From Fimenecus sp045593555 (lineage in GTDB: Bacteria; Bacillota; Clostridia; Oscillospirales; Acutalibacteraceae): a DNA stretch of 64,000 bases. Positions within the stretch are counted from its first letter, which is position 1. Every line of letters begins with the position of its first letter. The DNA lies in assembly GCA_045593555.1 (NCBI GenBank), contig JAZNWU010000009.1:1-64000 (forward strand). The letters run 5' to 3'. Below are positions 50,565 through 60,286 of the stretch, one piece after another. Under the pieces are notes generated by a model, which was given only the letters and a program-made list of their open reading frames with translations, searched no databases and was not told the DNA's origin. Position numbers and translations under genes: made by a program.

Positions 50565-51806
50565 TTGCATGATTTTATAAAGAAAATATCTGTTTTATGT
50601 ACAGTATTATGTTTAATGATATATACAGCAATTTTTGTCGGTGAAAAGAAAATTCCCGATGATATAACTGTAATTGAAAATGAAAATTTTAACATTTCAA
50701 ATGATTTTGGAATGAATATATATAGTATCAGCAATGGAAATCAACTTGATGCAGTAATGAAAACATCAAATACATCTCAACAACCAACAAAAATTAAGTT
50801 GTTAAATATTATACCCGTAAAAGATACTATAATTAAGAATACAAAAAGGCAATATGTAGTTTCCGGTGGTGAATTATTTGGAATTAAACTATATACAGAT
50901 GGAGTAATTATCGTTGATTTTGAAGAAATAGAAACTGAATCAGGTAAGATTTGCCCTGCAAAAATTGCAGATTTAAAAGTAGGGGATATTGTAAAATCTG
51001 TAAATGGAATTATAGTCACGTCATCATCACATTTTTCAAAACTTTTGCAAGAAAGTAAAGGAGCAAAAGTGAAAATGTCAATATTGAGAAATGAAAAAAA
51101 TATAGATATAACATTTGAAACTGTTCTGGAAAAAGAAAGTAAAAGATATCGTGCAGGACTTTGGGTTCGTGACAGTACAGCAGGACTTGGTACAGTAACA
51201 TTTTATAATAAAAATAATGATACTTTCGCAGGACTTGGTCATCCCATATATGACATAGATACAAATGAAATTATGCCTATGAAATCGGGTGTAATGGCAG
51301 ATGTAAATTTAAGTGGACTTAATAAAAGTTCTTTTGGAAAAGTCGGAGAGTTGTGTGGCATTTTTACGGGAAATAATAGTGGGTTTTTATTGATGAATGA
51401 CGAAACGGGAGTTTACGGTTATTCCGTCACCAATAAAACAACAGAAATACCTGTTGCAGTGAAACAAGAAGTCAAAGAAGGGAAAGCAAACATTATTTGT
51501 ACTGTAACTGATTCAGGGCCACAAAATTATGAAATCGAAATAACAAAAATCTATTCAAATGCATCATCAATAAATAAAGATATGATTATAAAAGTGACAG
51601 ACGAAAAATTATTAAATACAACAGGTGGAATAGTTCAAGGAATGAGTGGCAGTCCGATAATTCAGAATGGAATGCTTGTCGGTGCAGTAACACATGTTTT
51701 TGTGAATAACCCAAAACAAGGCTATGCAATATTTGCAGAACGAATGCTTGAAACCTCAAACAAACAACCAAAAGCAACCACCGAACAACTCAAATCAGCA
51801 TCATAA
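50565..51806 (+). CDS. spoIVB: SpoIVB peptidase (S55 family)
   Basis: SpoIVB is the forespore signal protease that triggers sigma-K activation through the intermembrane space. The 413-residue protein has an N-terminal membrane anchor (about 8-26), a PDZ domain (about 110-185) and the S55 peptidase domain with GLGHPIYDIDT (histidine) and the serine S363 in GMSGSPIIQNG. The start is TTG, after the strong GGAGGTGATAAT. In many Clostridia spo0A follows, but here a terminator and an unrelated convergent gene do. A forespore promoter is expected but was not resolved. Confidence 0.92.
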   Translation: MHDFIKKISVLCTVLCLMIYTAIFVGEKKIPDDITVIENENFNISNDFGMNIYSISNGNQLDAVMKTSNTSQQPTKIKLLNIIPVKDTIIKNTKRQYVVSGGELFGIKLYTDGVIIVDFEEIETESGKICPAKIADLKVGDIVKSVNGIIVTSSSHFSKLLQESKGAKVKMSILRNEKNIDITFETVLEKESKRYRAGLWVRDSTAGLGTVTFYNKNNDTFAGLGHPIYDIDTNEIMPMKSGVMADVNLSGLNKSSFGKVGELCGIFTGNNSGFLLMNDETGVYGYSVTNKTTEIPVAVKQEVKEGKANIICTVTDSGPQNYEIEITKIYSNASSINKDMIIKVTDEKLLNTTGGIVQGMSGSPIIQNGMLVGAVTHVFVNNPKQGYAIFAERMLETSNKQPKATTEQLKSAS

Positions 51807-51807
51807 A

Positions 51808-51840
51808 AAGGGTAGAGATTAAATTCTCTACCCTTAATCT
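51808..51840. terminator. Bidirectional terminator after spoIVB
   Basis: AAGGGTAGAG (51808-51817) and CTCTACCCTT (51826-51835) form a 10-bp stem between convergent genes, flanked by A- and T-rich ends. Confidence 0.75.
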
Positions 51841-51853
51841 TTTATATATTGTT

Positions 51854-53209
51854 TTAGTTTTTCAAACTCTGTAATGGTGCTGGAATTCTACCACCACGAT
51901 TAATGAATTTGGCAGGGGAGGCTGTGTTTAATTTCATTACAGGACCATATCCCAAAAGTCCACCGAAATTAAGTGTATCACCAATATTCTTACCAATTGC
52001 AGGAATAAGTCTTACTGCAGTTGTCTTTGAGTTTACCATACCAATAGCAGCTTCGTCAGCAATAATACCTGAAAGCACCTCTGCAGTTGTATCACCGGGA
52101 ACAATAATCATATCAAGACCAACAGAGCATACACAAGTCATTGCTTCAAGCTTTTCTATTGTAAGTGCACCACTTGTAGCTGCTGCAATCATACCTGCAT
52201 CTTCAGAAACAGGGATAAATGCACCTGAAAGTCCACCAACATGTGAAGATGCCATTACGCCACCTTTTTTAACTGCATCATTAAGAAGTGCAAGACAAGC
52301 AGTTGTACCGTGTGCACCACACTGTTCAAGTCCCATTTCTTCAAGAATATATGCAACAGAGTCACCAATTGCAGGAGTTGGAGCAAGAGAAAGGTCAACG
52401 ATACCGAATGGAACATCAAGTCTTTTTGAGGCCTCACAAGCCACAAGCTGCCCCATTCTTGTAATCTTAAATGCAGTACGCTTAACCATATCTGCAATTT
52501 CAGTAATATTTGCATCAGGGATTTTTGAAATTGCTGAACGAACAACACCGGGACCTGATACACCAACATTGATTACGCAGTCAGGTTCACCAACGCCGTG
52601 AAAAGCACCTGCCATAAATGGGTTATCTTCAGGAGCATTACAGAATACAACAAGCTTTGCAGGACCAATACAACCCTTATTTGCAGTAACTTCAGCTGAT
52701 TCTTTAATAATCTGACCCATAAGTTTAACTGCATCCATATTAATGCCTGCTTTTGTTGAGCCGATATTAACTGATGAACAGATGTGTTCAGTTACATCAA
52801 GAGCTTCGGGAATACTGCGGATAAGTGCCTCGTCACCGGCTGCAAAACCTTTCTGTACAAGAGCAGAATATCCACCGATAAAGTTTACACCGACAGTCTG
52901 TGCAACTCGTTCAAGTGTTTTTGCATATAATACGGGGTCACCTTTGCCGGATGCAAGAATCATTGAAATGGGCGTTACAGAAATTCGTTTATTGATAATA
53001 GGAATACCGTATTCCTTTTCAATGTCTTCACCTGTTTTGACAAGGTTTTCTGCCTTTCTTGTCATCTTTTCATAAATCTTGTCACAAGTTGATTTTGCAT
53101 CACCTGTACAACAATCAAGAAGAGAAATGCCCATTGTAATTGTTCTGATATCAAGATTTTCATCCTGAATCATATTAATGGTTTCTAATATATCATGTGT
53201 ATTAATCAT
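51854..53209 (-). CDS. DUF711/UPF0210 family protein
   Basis: The 451-residue protein matches the UPF0210 family: IRTITMGISLLDCC at the start, KRISVTPISMILASG, a glycine-rich middle with NVGVSGPGVVRSAI and a late GLDMIIVPGDT. The fold is related to glycyl-radical enzyme-like barrels, but no glycyl-radical motif is seen and the function is unproven. It is paired with a small ACT-domain protein encoded upstream in the same operon, an arrangement kept in many Firmicutes and archaea. The pair may act in amino-acid or small-molecule sensing; that is inference. Confidence 0.85.
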   Translation of the reverse strand: MINTHDILETINMIQDENLDIRTITMGISLLDCCTGDAKSTCDKIYEKMTRKAENLVKTGEDIEKEYGIPIINKRISVTPISMILASGKGDPVLYAKTLERVAQTVGVNFIGGYSALVQKGFAAGDEALIRSIPEALDVTEHICSSVNIGSTKAGINMDAVKLMGQIIKESAEVTANKGCIGPAKLVVFCNAPEDNPFMAGAFHGVGEPDCVINVGVSGPGVVRSAISKIPDANITEIADMVKRTAFKITRMGQLVACEASKRLDVPFGIVDLSLAPTPAIGDSVAYILEEMGLEQCGAHGTTACLALLNDAVKKGGVMASSHVGGLSGAFIPVSEDAGMIAAATSGALTIEKLEAMTCVCSVGLDMIIVPGDTTAEVLSGIIADEAAIGMVNSKTTAVRLIPAIGKNIGDTLNFGGLLGYGPVMKLNTASPAKFINRGGRIPAPLQSLKN

Positions 53210-53221
53210 TTTATTACCTAC

Positions 53222-53491
53222 TTATATTCTGTGCATTGAATTGAAAATATCTTCGTGCATAACATGAATTGAAAGTGACATTTCGTTACCGATTGCAGTA
53301 ACCTTGTCTGAAAATTCTGTAAAAGGAACATTTGCCTTTTCAAGGTCAACAAGCATAATCATACAGAACATATCCTGTAAAATTGACTGTGAAACTTCAA
53401 TAACATTAACGCCATTTTCAGCACAAACGCCTGAAACTTTAGCGAGAATGCCAACCATATCTTTACCTACAACGGTGATAATACCTCTCAT
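53222..53491 (-). CDS. ACT-domain protein (UPF0237 type)
   Basis: The 89-residue protein is one ACT domain: MRGIITVVGKDMVGILAKVSGVCAENGVNV in the opening, then a second strand DMFCMIMLVDLE. ACT domains bind small ligands such as amino acids. It is the partner of the DUF711 gene that starts 12 bases downstream. The ATG at 53491 follows GGAGGTATTAAA; an upstream codon adds five residues that overlap this site. Confidence 0.88.
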   Translation of the reverse strand: MRGIITVVGKDMVGILAKVSGVCAENGVNVIEVSQSILQDMFCMIMLVDLEKANVPFTEFSDKVTAIGNEMSLSIHVMHEDIFNSMHRI

Positions 53492-53580
53492 TTTTAATAC
53501 CTCCAAAAATTAAATTGACAACATTTTAACACAAACAAATAAAAAAGTGAAGAACTTTAGTAAATATCTTTTAATTTTTA

Positions 53581-53610
53581 TTGAAAAATAATGTTAATAT
53601 GTAGTAAAAT
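53581..53610 (+). promoter_or_regulatory. Promoter candidate for the PHP gene
   Basis: TTGAAA (53581-53586) and TAAAAT (53605-53610) are spaced by 18 bp, about 30 bases before the ATG. Confidence 0.5.
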
Positions 53611-53638
53611 ATTAACAAATATTGAGAGGTGACTTGAT

Positions 53639-54463
53639 ATGTACAAAAATATTGTAGATTTACATGTCCATACAGATAATTCCTTTGACGGAAACCATTC
53701 TGCAACTTTTTTCTGCGAAAAGGCAGAAATGTTGGATTTAAGAGCAATTGCCTTTACTGACCATTGTGAGGTTGACCAGTTCAGAGGTGATTCTGCATAT
53801 GAAAAACGTATTTTTCAGGCATTTTTTGAAATTTCAAAAGTTCGTTCAGCGTTTCGAGGAAAGCTTTTGGTTCTCAATGGTATTGAATTGGGACAACCTG
53901 CATACGATATTGAAACTGCAAATAGTATTGTTAATAGATATGATTATGACCAGATTTTAGGTTCAGTTCACAATCTTCGTGGTGGTGAAGATTTTTATTT
54001 TATGGAAAATCTGTCACTTCCACAAGCAGAAAAACTTTTGAAAGAGTATTTTAATGCTATTATTGAAATGCTTGAATGGGGTAATTTTGATATTCTTGCT
54101 CATCTCACTTATCCATTAAGATATTTTTACTCAAAATCAAATCTTGATATCGACCTTAATAAATATAAAAAACAGATTGACGAAATTCTTTTGCGAACTG
54201 TAAAATCAGAAAAGTCACTTGAAATTAATACTGCAGCACTTCGTCAACCACTTAATAAACTATCACCAGAAGTTGATGTTATAAAGAGATTTAAAGAACT
54301 TGGTGGAAAATATGTTTCAGTAGGTTCTGATGTTCATTATGCAGAGCATCTTGCAGCAGATATTGATATGGCTTACAATGCTGCGTTAGAAGCAGGATTT
54401 GACAGTATAACATTTTTTGAAAAGCGTACTCCAATGCAGATGAAAATTGAAACGGAGGATTAA
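53639..54463 (+). CDS. PHP-domain phosphoesterase (histidinol-phosphatase type)
   Basis: The 274-residue protein is a single PHP domain with the metal motifs DLHVHTDNSFDGNHS, FTDHCEVDQ, a conserved GSVHNLRGG and the late GSDVHYAEHLAADI. This layout fits the HisK-like histidinol-phosphatases, but no his operon is near, so the substrate is uncertain. GAGAGGTGA precedes the ATG. ispE starts four bases after the stop, so the two are co-transcribed. Confidence 0.8.
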   Translation: MYKNIVDLHVHTDNSFDGNHSATFFCEKAEMLDLRAIAFTDHCEVDQFRGDSAYEKRIFQAFFEISKVRSAFRGKLLVLNGIELGQPAYDIETANSIVNRYDYDQILGSVHNLRGGEDFYFMENLSLPQAEKLLKEYFNAIIEMLEWGNFDILAHLTYPLRYFYSKSNLDIDLNKYKKQIDEILLRTVKSEKSLEINTAALRQPLNKLSPEVDVIKRFKELGGKYVSVGSDVHYAEHLAADIDMAYNAALEAGFDSITFFEKRTPMQMKIETED

Positions 54464-54466
54464 TCT

Positions 54467-55330
54467 ATGAAAGTTAAAGCAGCAGCCAAAATAAACTTAA
54501 TGCTTGATATTCTCAAAAAGCTTGATAATGGATATCATTCACTGTTTATGATAATGCAATCAGTTGATTTATATGATACTGTGTCCGTAGAAAAAAATAA
54601 TGAAAATAAAATAATTATCAAATGCGATACAGATGGTGTTCCTTGTAATGAAAAGAATATTGCATATAAGTGTGCAGTAGCCTTTTTCGATGCTCTTTCA
54701 ATTGATGATAGAGGAATTACAATTGAAATTGAAAAATCAATTCCTATGGCAGCAGGAACAGCCGGAGGAAGTGCTGACGGTGCAGGTGTTTTGTATTGCT
54801 TAAATAAGCTTTATAATATAAACATTTCACAAAAACAGCTTTGCGAAATCGGTGGAAAAGTCGGTGCTGATATTCCTTTCTGCCTTGTTGGTGGTACTGC
54901 AGTTTGCTTAGGTACGGGAACAATCGTTGCTCCTACAACTGATTTATCTGACTGCTATATTGTCCTTTGTAAGCCACAACAGAATGTTTCAACACCTGAG
55001 GCTTATGCACAGTTTGATTCCCTTAACCGTGTCCGTCACCTTGACAGAATTTCAATGATTGATGCAGTTGCCGACGGTGATTACGAAAAAATCTGCAATC
55101 TTTGCGGAAATGTTTTTGAACAGGCTGTTGAAGTGCCAAAACGACCACATATTAAGGGTGTTATGAGAAAATCAGGTGCTGATGCTTGTGTTATGAGTGG
55201 TAGTGGACCAACAGTTTACGGCATTTTTAGTGACGAAGCAAAAGCAAAGGATGCATACGATAAACTTGTGAAAAAATATGACAATGTTTATCTTTGCAAG
55301 CCTGCAAAAAATGGTGTTATCGAGATTTAG
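54467..55330 (+). CDS. ispE: 4-diphosphocytidyl-2-C-methyl-D-erythritol kinase
   Basis: IspE phosphorylates CDP-ME in the MEP isoprenoid pathway. The 287-residue protein is a GHMP kinase: AKINLMLDILKKLDNGYHSL at the start, the ATP loop PMAAGTAGGSADGAG, GADIPFCLVGG and the third motif VMSGSGPTVYGIF. The length is standard. ACGGAGGATTAATCT precedes the ATG. The pathway's last enzyme, IspH, is encoded at the right end of the window. Confidence 0.95.
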   Translation: MKVKAAAKINLMLDILKKLDNGYHSLFMIMQSVDLYDTVSVEKNNENKIIIKCDTDGVPCNEKNIAYKCAVAFFDALSIDDRGITIEIEKSIPMAAGTAGGSADGAGVLYCLNKLYNINISQKQLCEIGGKVGADIPFCLVGGTAVCLGTGTIVAPTTDLSDCYIVLCKPQQNVSTPEAYAQFDSLNRVRHLDRISMIDAVADGDYEKICNLCGNVFEQAVEVPKRPHIKGVMRKSGADACVMSGSGPTVYGIFSDEAKAKDAYDKLVKKYDNVYLCKPAKNGVIEI

Positions 55331-55354
55331 TGTAATAACAGGAGAGGGAATATT

Positions 55355-56755
55355 ATGAAAAAATATGATGTTTTTGTTGTTGGAGCATCAACAACAGGCT
55401 GTTGGTTTGCTCACAAAATGGCTGAGCAGGGCTTTAAGGTGCTTGTGATTGAAAAAAACTTGCCTGACTATGTTTCAAGGGAATATGATGTTTTCCATAT
55501 GGGTAAGGCTGATATGGAACGCTTTGATTTGATTATTCCTGAAGAAGATAGTCCTTTGCGTGAATTCTGTTTCAGTCATTCAACAATGGTATCACCTTAC
55601 GGAAATTATCCAAAAGCTTGTGCTGAAGCTCCTGTAATAGGACTTCATAAGCACGATTACATAATGATGATGGCTGACAGAGCAATGGTGGCAGGTGCTG
55701 AAATCATATACGGTGCATCATTTACTGATTTTATATATGAAAACGGTAAAATTGTTGGTGCAAAATATAAGACAGAGGATAAAGAATGTGAAGCATATGC
55801 ACGAATTGTTGCTGACTGCTCGGGTATTCCTGCAGTAGCACGAACAAAGCTTCCTGACACATCCGTTGTCGGTAATTTCAAGCTTACAAATAAGGATATT
55901 CTTTATGTTGTGCTTTATTATGCAGAATATCTTAAAAATGACTTTAATCCAAGAGATTTGGATGGTTTCTTCCTTTCATACAAGTCCTGGTCAGCACCAT
56001 CTGACAACCCAAACGGTGCAATTTTAGGTATTGGTGGATTCTATGGCTACGCTTATGCCGAAGAAATCTTTAAAGAGCAGTTTATGAAGAATGTAAAATT
56101 CCCTGAATATAAGGTTGAGAAAATTGAAAAGGGAATGACACCTTATCATATTTCTGCATATTCACTTGTTGATGATGGATTTATTGCACTTGGTGATGCT
56201 GCTTGTCACACAAAGCCTACTTGTGGCGAGGGCTGTACATCTTCACTTGTAGCAGGTGAAATTGCAGTTGAGGTTATCTCAAATCTATTAAAATCAGATA
56301 AATACCTTACAAAAGAGAGAATGTGGAGCATTAACAAGCGTTATATGACTGCTCAGGGTAAGGATTTCGACTCAATGCGACCACTTCTTATGGGTATTAT
56401 TTCAATGGACTATGACGAGGCTGAATATCTTTTTAAAAATGATGTTATGTTCAGTGAAAAAATCCTTGGTGGTATGGATACAGGTCTTGAACTCGATACA
56501 AATGATATTGCAAATATCGTAAAAGGAATTGTAAATGGTGTTGCAAGTAAGAATCTTAAACCATCAACTATTGCAAAACTCGTCAGAGGTCTTTTGTATA
56601 GTACAAAAGTAGGTGCATTATACGATAATTATCCTGCACAGTATGAGCAATTCCCTGAATGGAAAGCAAAAGCAGATAAGCTCTGGGCAGAAATCGGACC
56701 TGTTGCTGATACCTGCGACCCTGAAATTCTAAAAAAATTAGGTTATGAAAACTAA
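55355..56755 (+). CDS. Geranylgeranyl-reductase-like FAD-dependent oxidoreductase
   Basis: The 466-residue protein starts with an FAD-binding fold (VFVVGASTTGCWFAHKMAE), has the ADCSG-type motif near 160, and the late GDAACHTKPTCGEGCTSSLVAGE segment that binds the flavin. The pattern matches the geranylgeranyl reductase family of flavoproteins, which reduce prenyl chains or other unsaturated compounds. Its position right after ispE suggests an isoprenoid or quinone substrate, but this is inference. GGAGAGGG precedes the ATG, and a terminator ends the unit. Confidence 0.8.
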   Translation: MKKYDVFVVGASTTGCWFAHKMAEQGFKVLVIEKNLPDYVSREYDVFHMGKADMERFDLIIPEEDSPLREFCFSHSTMVSPYGNYPKACAEAPVIGLHKHDYIMMMADRAMVAGAEIIYGASFTDFIYENGKIVGAKYKTEDKECEAYARIVADCSGIPAVARTKLPDTSVVGNFKLTNKDILYVVLYYAEYLKNDFNPRDLDGFFLSYKSWSAPSDNPNGAILGIGGFYGYAYAEEIFKEQFMKNVKFPEYKVEKIEKGMTPYHISAYSLVDDGFIALGDAACHTKPTCGEGCTSSLVAGEIAVEVISNLLKSDKYLTKERMWSINKRYMTAQGKDFDSMRPLLMGIISMDYDEAEYLFKNDVMFSEKILGGMDTGLELDTNDIANIVKGIVNGVASKNLKPSTIAKLVRGLLYSTKVGALYDNYPAQYEQFPEWKAKADKLWAEIGPVADTCDPEILKKLGYEN

Positions 56756-56761
56756 ATCAAA

Positions 56762-56793
56762 AAGCCGTGTTTCTCATTCGAGAAGCACGGCTT
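56762..56793. terminator. Bidirectional terminator between the flavoprotein gene and ackA
   Basis: AAGCCGTGTTTCTC (56762-56775) pairs with GAGAAGCACGGCTT (56780-56793) over 14 bp with one wobble and a 4-base loop. Confidence 0.85.
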
Positions 56794-56814
56794 AATCTTT
56801 GTGTTGAATATGAA

Positions 56815-58023
56815 TTAAAGAGCGTTTACGATATCTCTTGTATCTCTTGCAATTGCAAGTTCTTCATTTGTAGGAAGAACATAAACCTTAACCTTTGAGT
56901 TTTCAGTTGAAAGTTCGCCTTCCTTACCCTTAACAAGAGTCTTGCCGATTTCCTGGTCAATTTCAATACCAAGGAATGAAAGCTCGTTACAAACCTTATC
57001 ACGGATGTCGTCAGCATTTTCACCGATACCACCTGTGAATACGATAGCATCAATACCGTTCATGGCAGCAGCAAATGCACCGATATACTTCTTAATCTGA
57101 TATGCAAGAATATTTCTTGCATTTGCACACTGTTCATTTCCTTCAGCAGCTGCAGCCTTAAGGTCACGGTCGTCAGAAGAAAGTCCTGAAACACCAAGAA
57201 GACCTGACTTTTTATTAAGAAGAGTATCCATTTCTTTAACTGAAAGGTTTTCTTTTTCCATAAGGAAAAGAACTACTGATGGGTCAATAGCACCGCAACG
57301 AGTACCCATTGCAAGACCATCAAGTGGAGTAAGTCCCATTGTTGTATCAATAACCTTACCACCATTAACAGCTGTGATTGATGAACCATTACCAAGATGA
57401 CAAGTAACAATCTTAAGGTCTTTAATATCTTTGCCCATAACTTCTGCACATCTTGCACTTACAAACTTATGTGATGTACCGTGGAAGCCATAACGACGGA
57501 TTGAATGTTTTTTAGCCAATTCATTTGGAATAGGGAATGTGTATGCTTCAGCAGGCATTGTGCTGTGGAATGCATTATCGAAAACAGCAACCTGAGGAAC
57601 ATCTTTACCGAAAAGTTCAATACTTGCATTGATACCCATAATGTTTGCAGGGTTGTGAAGAGGTGCTAAGTCATTGAGTCCTTCAATACCCTTGATAACT
57701 TCATCATTAATAAGAACACTCTTGTTGAAAAGTGAACCACCCTGAACAACACGGTGACCAACAGCTGTAATTTCGCTGATGTCATCAATTACTTTGTATT
57801 CACCTTCAGTAAGTGCCTTCTTAACAACAGCAAATGCTTCAGTATGATTGCTCATAGGAGCATTGTATTCGATTTTCTCTCCTTCTGGAGTCTTGAAGCT
57901 GATACAAGCTTCAGGTGTGCCAACTCTTTCACAGATACCTTTTGCAATTACACTTTCATCAGCCATATCAATAAGCTGATATTTAAGTGATGAACTACCT
58001 GCATTAATAACAAGAACTTTCAT
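56815..58023 (-). CDS. ackA: Acetate kinase
   Basis: AckA makes ATP and acetate from acetyl phosphate. The 402-residue protein has the start VINAGSSSLKYQLIDM, the HNPAN region, TCHLGNGSS, the catalytic RRYGFHGTSH and the nucleotide site FTGGIGENAD, and ends in NEELAIARDT. The ATG at 58023 follows GGAGATGTTAAAA; an upstream codon adds five residues without a site. No pta gene is next to it. The divergent neighbour encodes an acetate-using tRNA enzyme. Confidence 0.96.
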   Translation of the reverse strand: MKVLVINAGSSSLKYQLIDMADESVIAKGICERVGTPEACISFKTPEGEKIEYNAPMSNHTEAFAVVKKALTEGEYKVIDDISEITAVGHRVVQGGSLFNKSVLINDEVIKGIEGLNDLAPLHNPANIMGINASIELFGKDVPQVAVFDNAFHSTMPAEAYTFPIPNELAKKHSIRRYGFHGTSHKFVSARCAEVMGKDIKDLKIVTCHLGNGSSITAVNGGKVIDTTMGLTPLDGLAMGTRCGAIDPSVVLFLMEKENLSVKEMDTLLNKKSGLLGVSGLSSDDRDLKAAAAEGNEQCANARNILAYQIKKYIGAFAAAMNGIDAIVFTGGIGENADDIRDKVCNELSFLGIEIDQEIGKTLVKGKEGELSTENSKVKVYVLPTNEELAIARDTRDIVNAL

Positions 58024-58075
58024 TTTTAACATCTCCATTTATAAATTTTTCTTGAAGTAATTATAAACCTGTATT

Positions 58076-58104
58076 ATTATATACTTATATTTGTATAATT
58101 TCAA
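58076..58104 (-). promoter_or_regulatory. Promoter of ackA
   Basis: On the minus strand TTGAAA (58099-58104) and TATAAT (58076-58081) are spaced by 17 bp. Confidence 0.7.
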
Positions 58105-58141
58105 GATTTCTTTTACCAATATTTTCAAAAAGGAGTAAAAT

Positions 58142-59317
58142 ATGTCAGTAATAGGAATAGTTTGCGAATTTAATCCATTTCATAATGGTCATAAATATTT
58201 AATTGACTCTGTAAAAAAACAGGGTGATATTGTTGTTTGTGTTATGAGCGGCAATTTTGTCCAAAGAGCAGAACCTGCAATTTTTCCAAAAGAAATAAGA
58301 GTTAAAGCAGCTTTACTTAATGGAGCAGATATAGTTCTTGAACTTCCTTTTGTGTATGCAACTGCATCTGCTGAAAAATTTGCTTATAATGCTGTGAAAA
58401 TACTGGATGCCTTTGGTTGCAATAAATTGGCATTTGGAACAGAAAATGCAATAATTGAACAGCTGAATGATATTGTAGATATTCTGAATGATAATTTTTT
58501 TGACGAAAAGATAAAAGATTCTCTCAAAAAAGGAGAAAGTTATGCATCAGCAAGACAATCTGTGCTGAATTCATACGGAAATAAATTTGATGTTGATTTG
58601 CCGAATGATATACTTGCTGTTGAGTATCTCAAGGCAATTAGAAAACTGAATTCCAAAATTATACCTGTTTGTATTAACAGAGTTGGAGCAGGATATAATG
58701 ATAATTTTGCAGTTAATAATTTTGCATCTGCAACACATATCCGTTCATTGATAAATCAAAATATTTCGTTTGAAAATTTTGTACCCGAAAATTGCGTTTC
58801 AATATATATGGATGCAATTAAGAATGGATATGTATTTTCACAAGAAAAAAATGAGTTATCTTCACTTGCTGTTTTAAGGGCAAGACATTATGAACAATCG
58901 GAAAATATAGCCAACATGGCAGAAGGTCTTGAAAACAGGATTGATGATGCAATAAAAACTAGTTTAAGTCTAAATGAAATATATGATAAGGTAAAAACCA
59001 AACGATATACACATTCAAGAGTCAGACGTGCAGTGTTATGCAGACAATTCAATGTATATAAAAATGACTTTAATATTGATGTACCATATTGCAGACTTCT
59101 TGGATTTAATAAAAGTTGTGAGAATAAACTTGGAGAGTTTGTAAAAAATTGTTCATTGCCATATGTTTCAAGATTTTCCGACATTATAAAATATAACGAT
59201 GAAAAAATAAATAGAATTTTTGAATATGAGGATAAAGCAACAGATTTTTATAATCTTATTTTGAATAATCCTGATATTTGTTCAAAAGAAAGATTATTTT
59301 CACCTGTGAAAGTATAA
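58142..59317 (+). CDS. tmcAL: tRNA(Met) cytidine acetate ligase
   Basis: TmcAL acetylates C34 of elongator tRNA-Met from acetate and ATP via acetyl-AMP. The 391-residue protein has the nucleotidyltransferase signature GIVCEFNPFHNGHKYLI (HxGH), MSGNFVQRAEPAIF, FGTEN and the C-terminal RNA-binding region with RAILCRQFN-like RRAVLCRQFN. AAAAGGAGTAAAAT precedes the ATG. It is divergent from ackA, whose product forms acetate; the shared use of acetate may explain the linkage. Confidence 0.93.
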   Translation: MSVIGIVCEFNPFHNGHKYLIDSVKKQGDIVVCVMSGNFVQRAEPAIFPKEIRVKAALLNGADIVLELPFVYATASAEKFAYNAVKILDAFGCNKLAFGTENAIIEQLNDIVDILNDNFFDEKIKDSLKKGESYASARQSVLNSYGNKFDVDLPNDILAVEYLKAIRKLNSKIIPVCINRVGAGYNDNFAVNNFASATHIRSLINQNISFENFVPENCVSIYMDAIKNGYVFSQEKNELSSLAVLRARHYEQSENIANMAEGLENRIDDAIKTSLSLNEIYDKVKTKRYTHSRVRRAVLCRQFNVYKNDFNIDVPYCRLLGFNKSCENKLGEFVKNCSLPYVSRFSDIIKYNDEKINRIFEYEDKATDFYNLILNNPDICSKERLFSPVKV

Positions 59318-59343
59318 TTTTGCAAGAAATCCTGCAAAAGATG

Positions 59344-59373
59344 TTGATTTTTCAGTTACGGTTATTGTATAAT
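59344..59373 (+). promoter_or_regulatory. Promoter of the RpiR-type regulator operon
   Basis: TTGATT (59344-59349) and TATAAT (59368-59373) are spaced by 18 bp. Confidence 0.6.
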
Positions 59374-59410
59374 TAACAAGAATTTTATTGCTTAATTTGA
59401 GGTATGGTTA

Positions 59411-60286
59411 ATGAAATCGTTTGTTTTTTCAAAAGGTGACCTTGAAGGGAAAAAATTATCAAAAGGTCATAAAAAACTTGCTCAATATATTTCAACAAAT
59501 TATGATAAAGCAGCTTTTATGACTGCTTCTAAACTTGGCGAAAAAGTTGGCGTAAGTGAATCAACTGTTGTTCGTTTTGCAACTGAAATGGGATTTAAAG
59601 GATATCCTGAACTTCAAAAAGAACTTCAGCAGATGATTAAGTCAAAGCTTACTGCTGTTCAGCGAATGGAAGTTTCAAGTAATTTGATAGGTGAGGACGA
59701 CGCAATTAAAAAGGTTCTTAATGGAGATATTGAACTTATTCGTCATACACTTGAATGTGTTAGCGAAACAGAGTTTAAAAAGGCTATTGGGATGATAAAT
59801 AAAGCAAGAAAAATATATATTCTTGGTGTTCGTAGTTCTGCGGCATTAGCAAGTTTCCTTTATTTTTATCTGAATCCCGTTTTTGAAAATGTTGTCCTTG
59901 TTGACACTTCAAGCGGAAGTGAAATGTTTGAGCAAATGTTCAGAATCAATGAAGAGGATGTCTGTGTTGCAATCAGTTTTCCAAGATATTCAAAACAGAC
60001 AATTAATGCACTTCGTTTTATAAATGACAGAGGAACGAATATTATTGCAATTACAGATTCTGCAGTTTCTCCTATTGCTGAATTTTCCGATACATTGCTT
60101 GTTGCAAAAAGTGATATGGTATCAGTTGTCGATTCGCTTGTTGCTCCTTTAAGTCTAATAAATGCTTTGATAGTAGCGTTAACTTTCAGCAGACGTGAGG
60201 AAGTTTATAACAATTTCAATAGGCTTGAAAGCATCTGGGATGAATATCAGGTTTATGATAAATCTGACGGTGGCGAAAATGAGTAA
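59411..60286 (+). CDS. RpiR/MurR-family transcriptional regulator
   Basis: The 291-residue protein has an N-terminal helix-turn-helix (about 10-85) with LGEKVGVSESTVVRFATEMGFKGYPELQKEL seen in parts, and a C-terminal SIS sugar-phosphate domain (about 125-260) with VRSSAALASFLYFYLNP and ISFPRYSKQT. Such proteins respond to phosphosugars. It heads a block with a flavoprotein, cmk, plsC and ispH; control of unlinked sugar genes is also possible. GAGGT precedes the ATG. Confidence 0.9.
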   Translation: MKSFVFSKGDLEGKKLSKGHKKLAQYISTNYDKAAFMTASKLGEKVGVSESTVVRFATEMGFKGYPELQKELQQMIKSKLTAVQRMEVSSNLIGEDDAIKKVLNGDIELIRHTLECVSETEFKKAIGMINKARKIYILGVRSSAALASFLYFYLNPVFENVVLVDTSSGSEMFEQMFRINEEDVCVAISFPRYSKQTINALRFINDRGTNIIAITDSAVSPIAEFSDTLLVAKSDMVSVVDSLVAPLSLINALIVALTFSRREEVYNNFNRLESIWDEYQVYDKSDGGENE

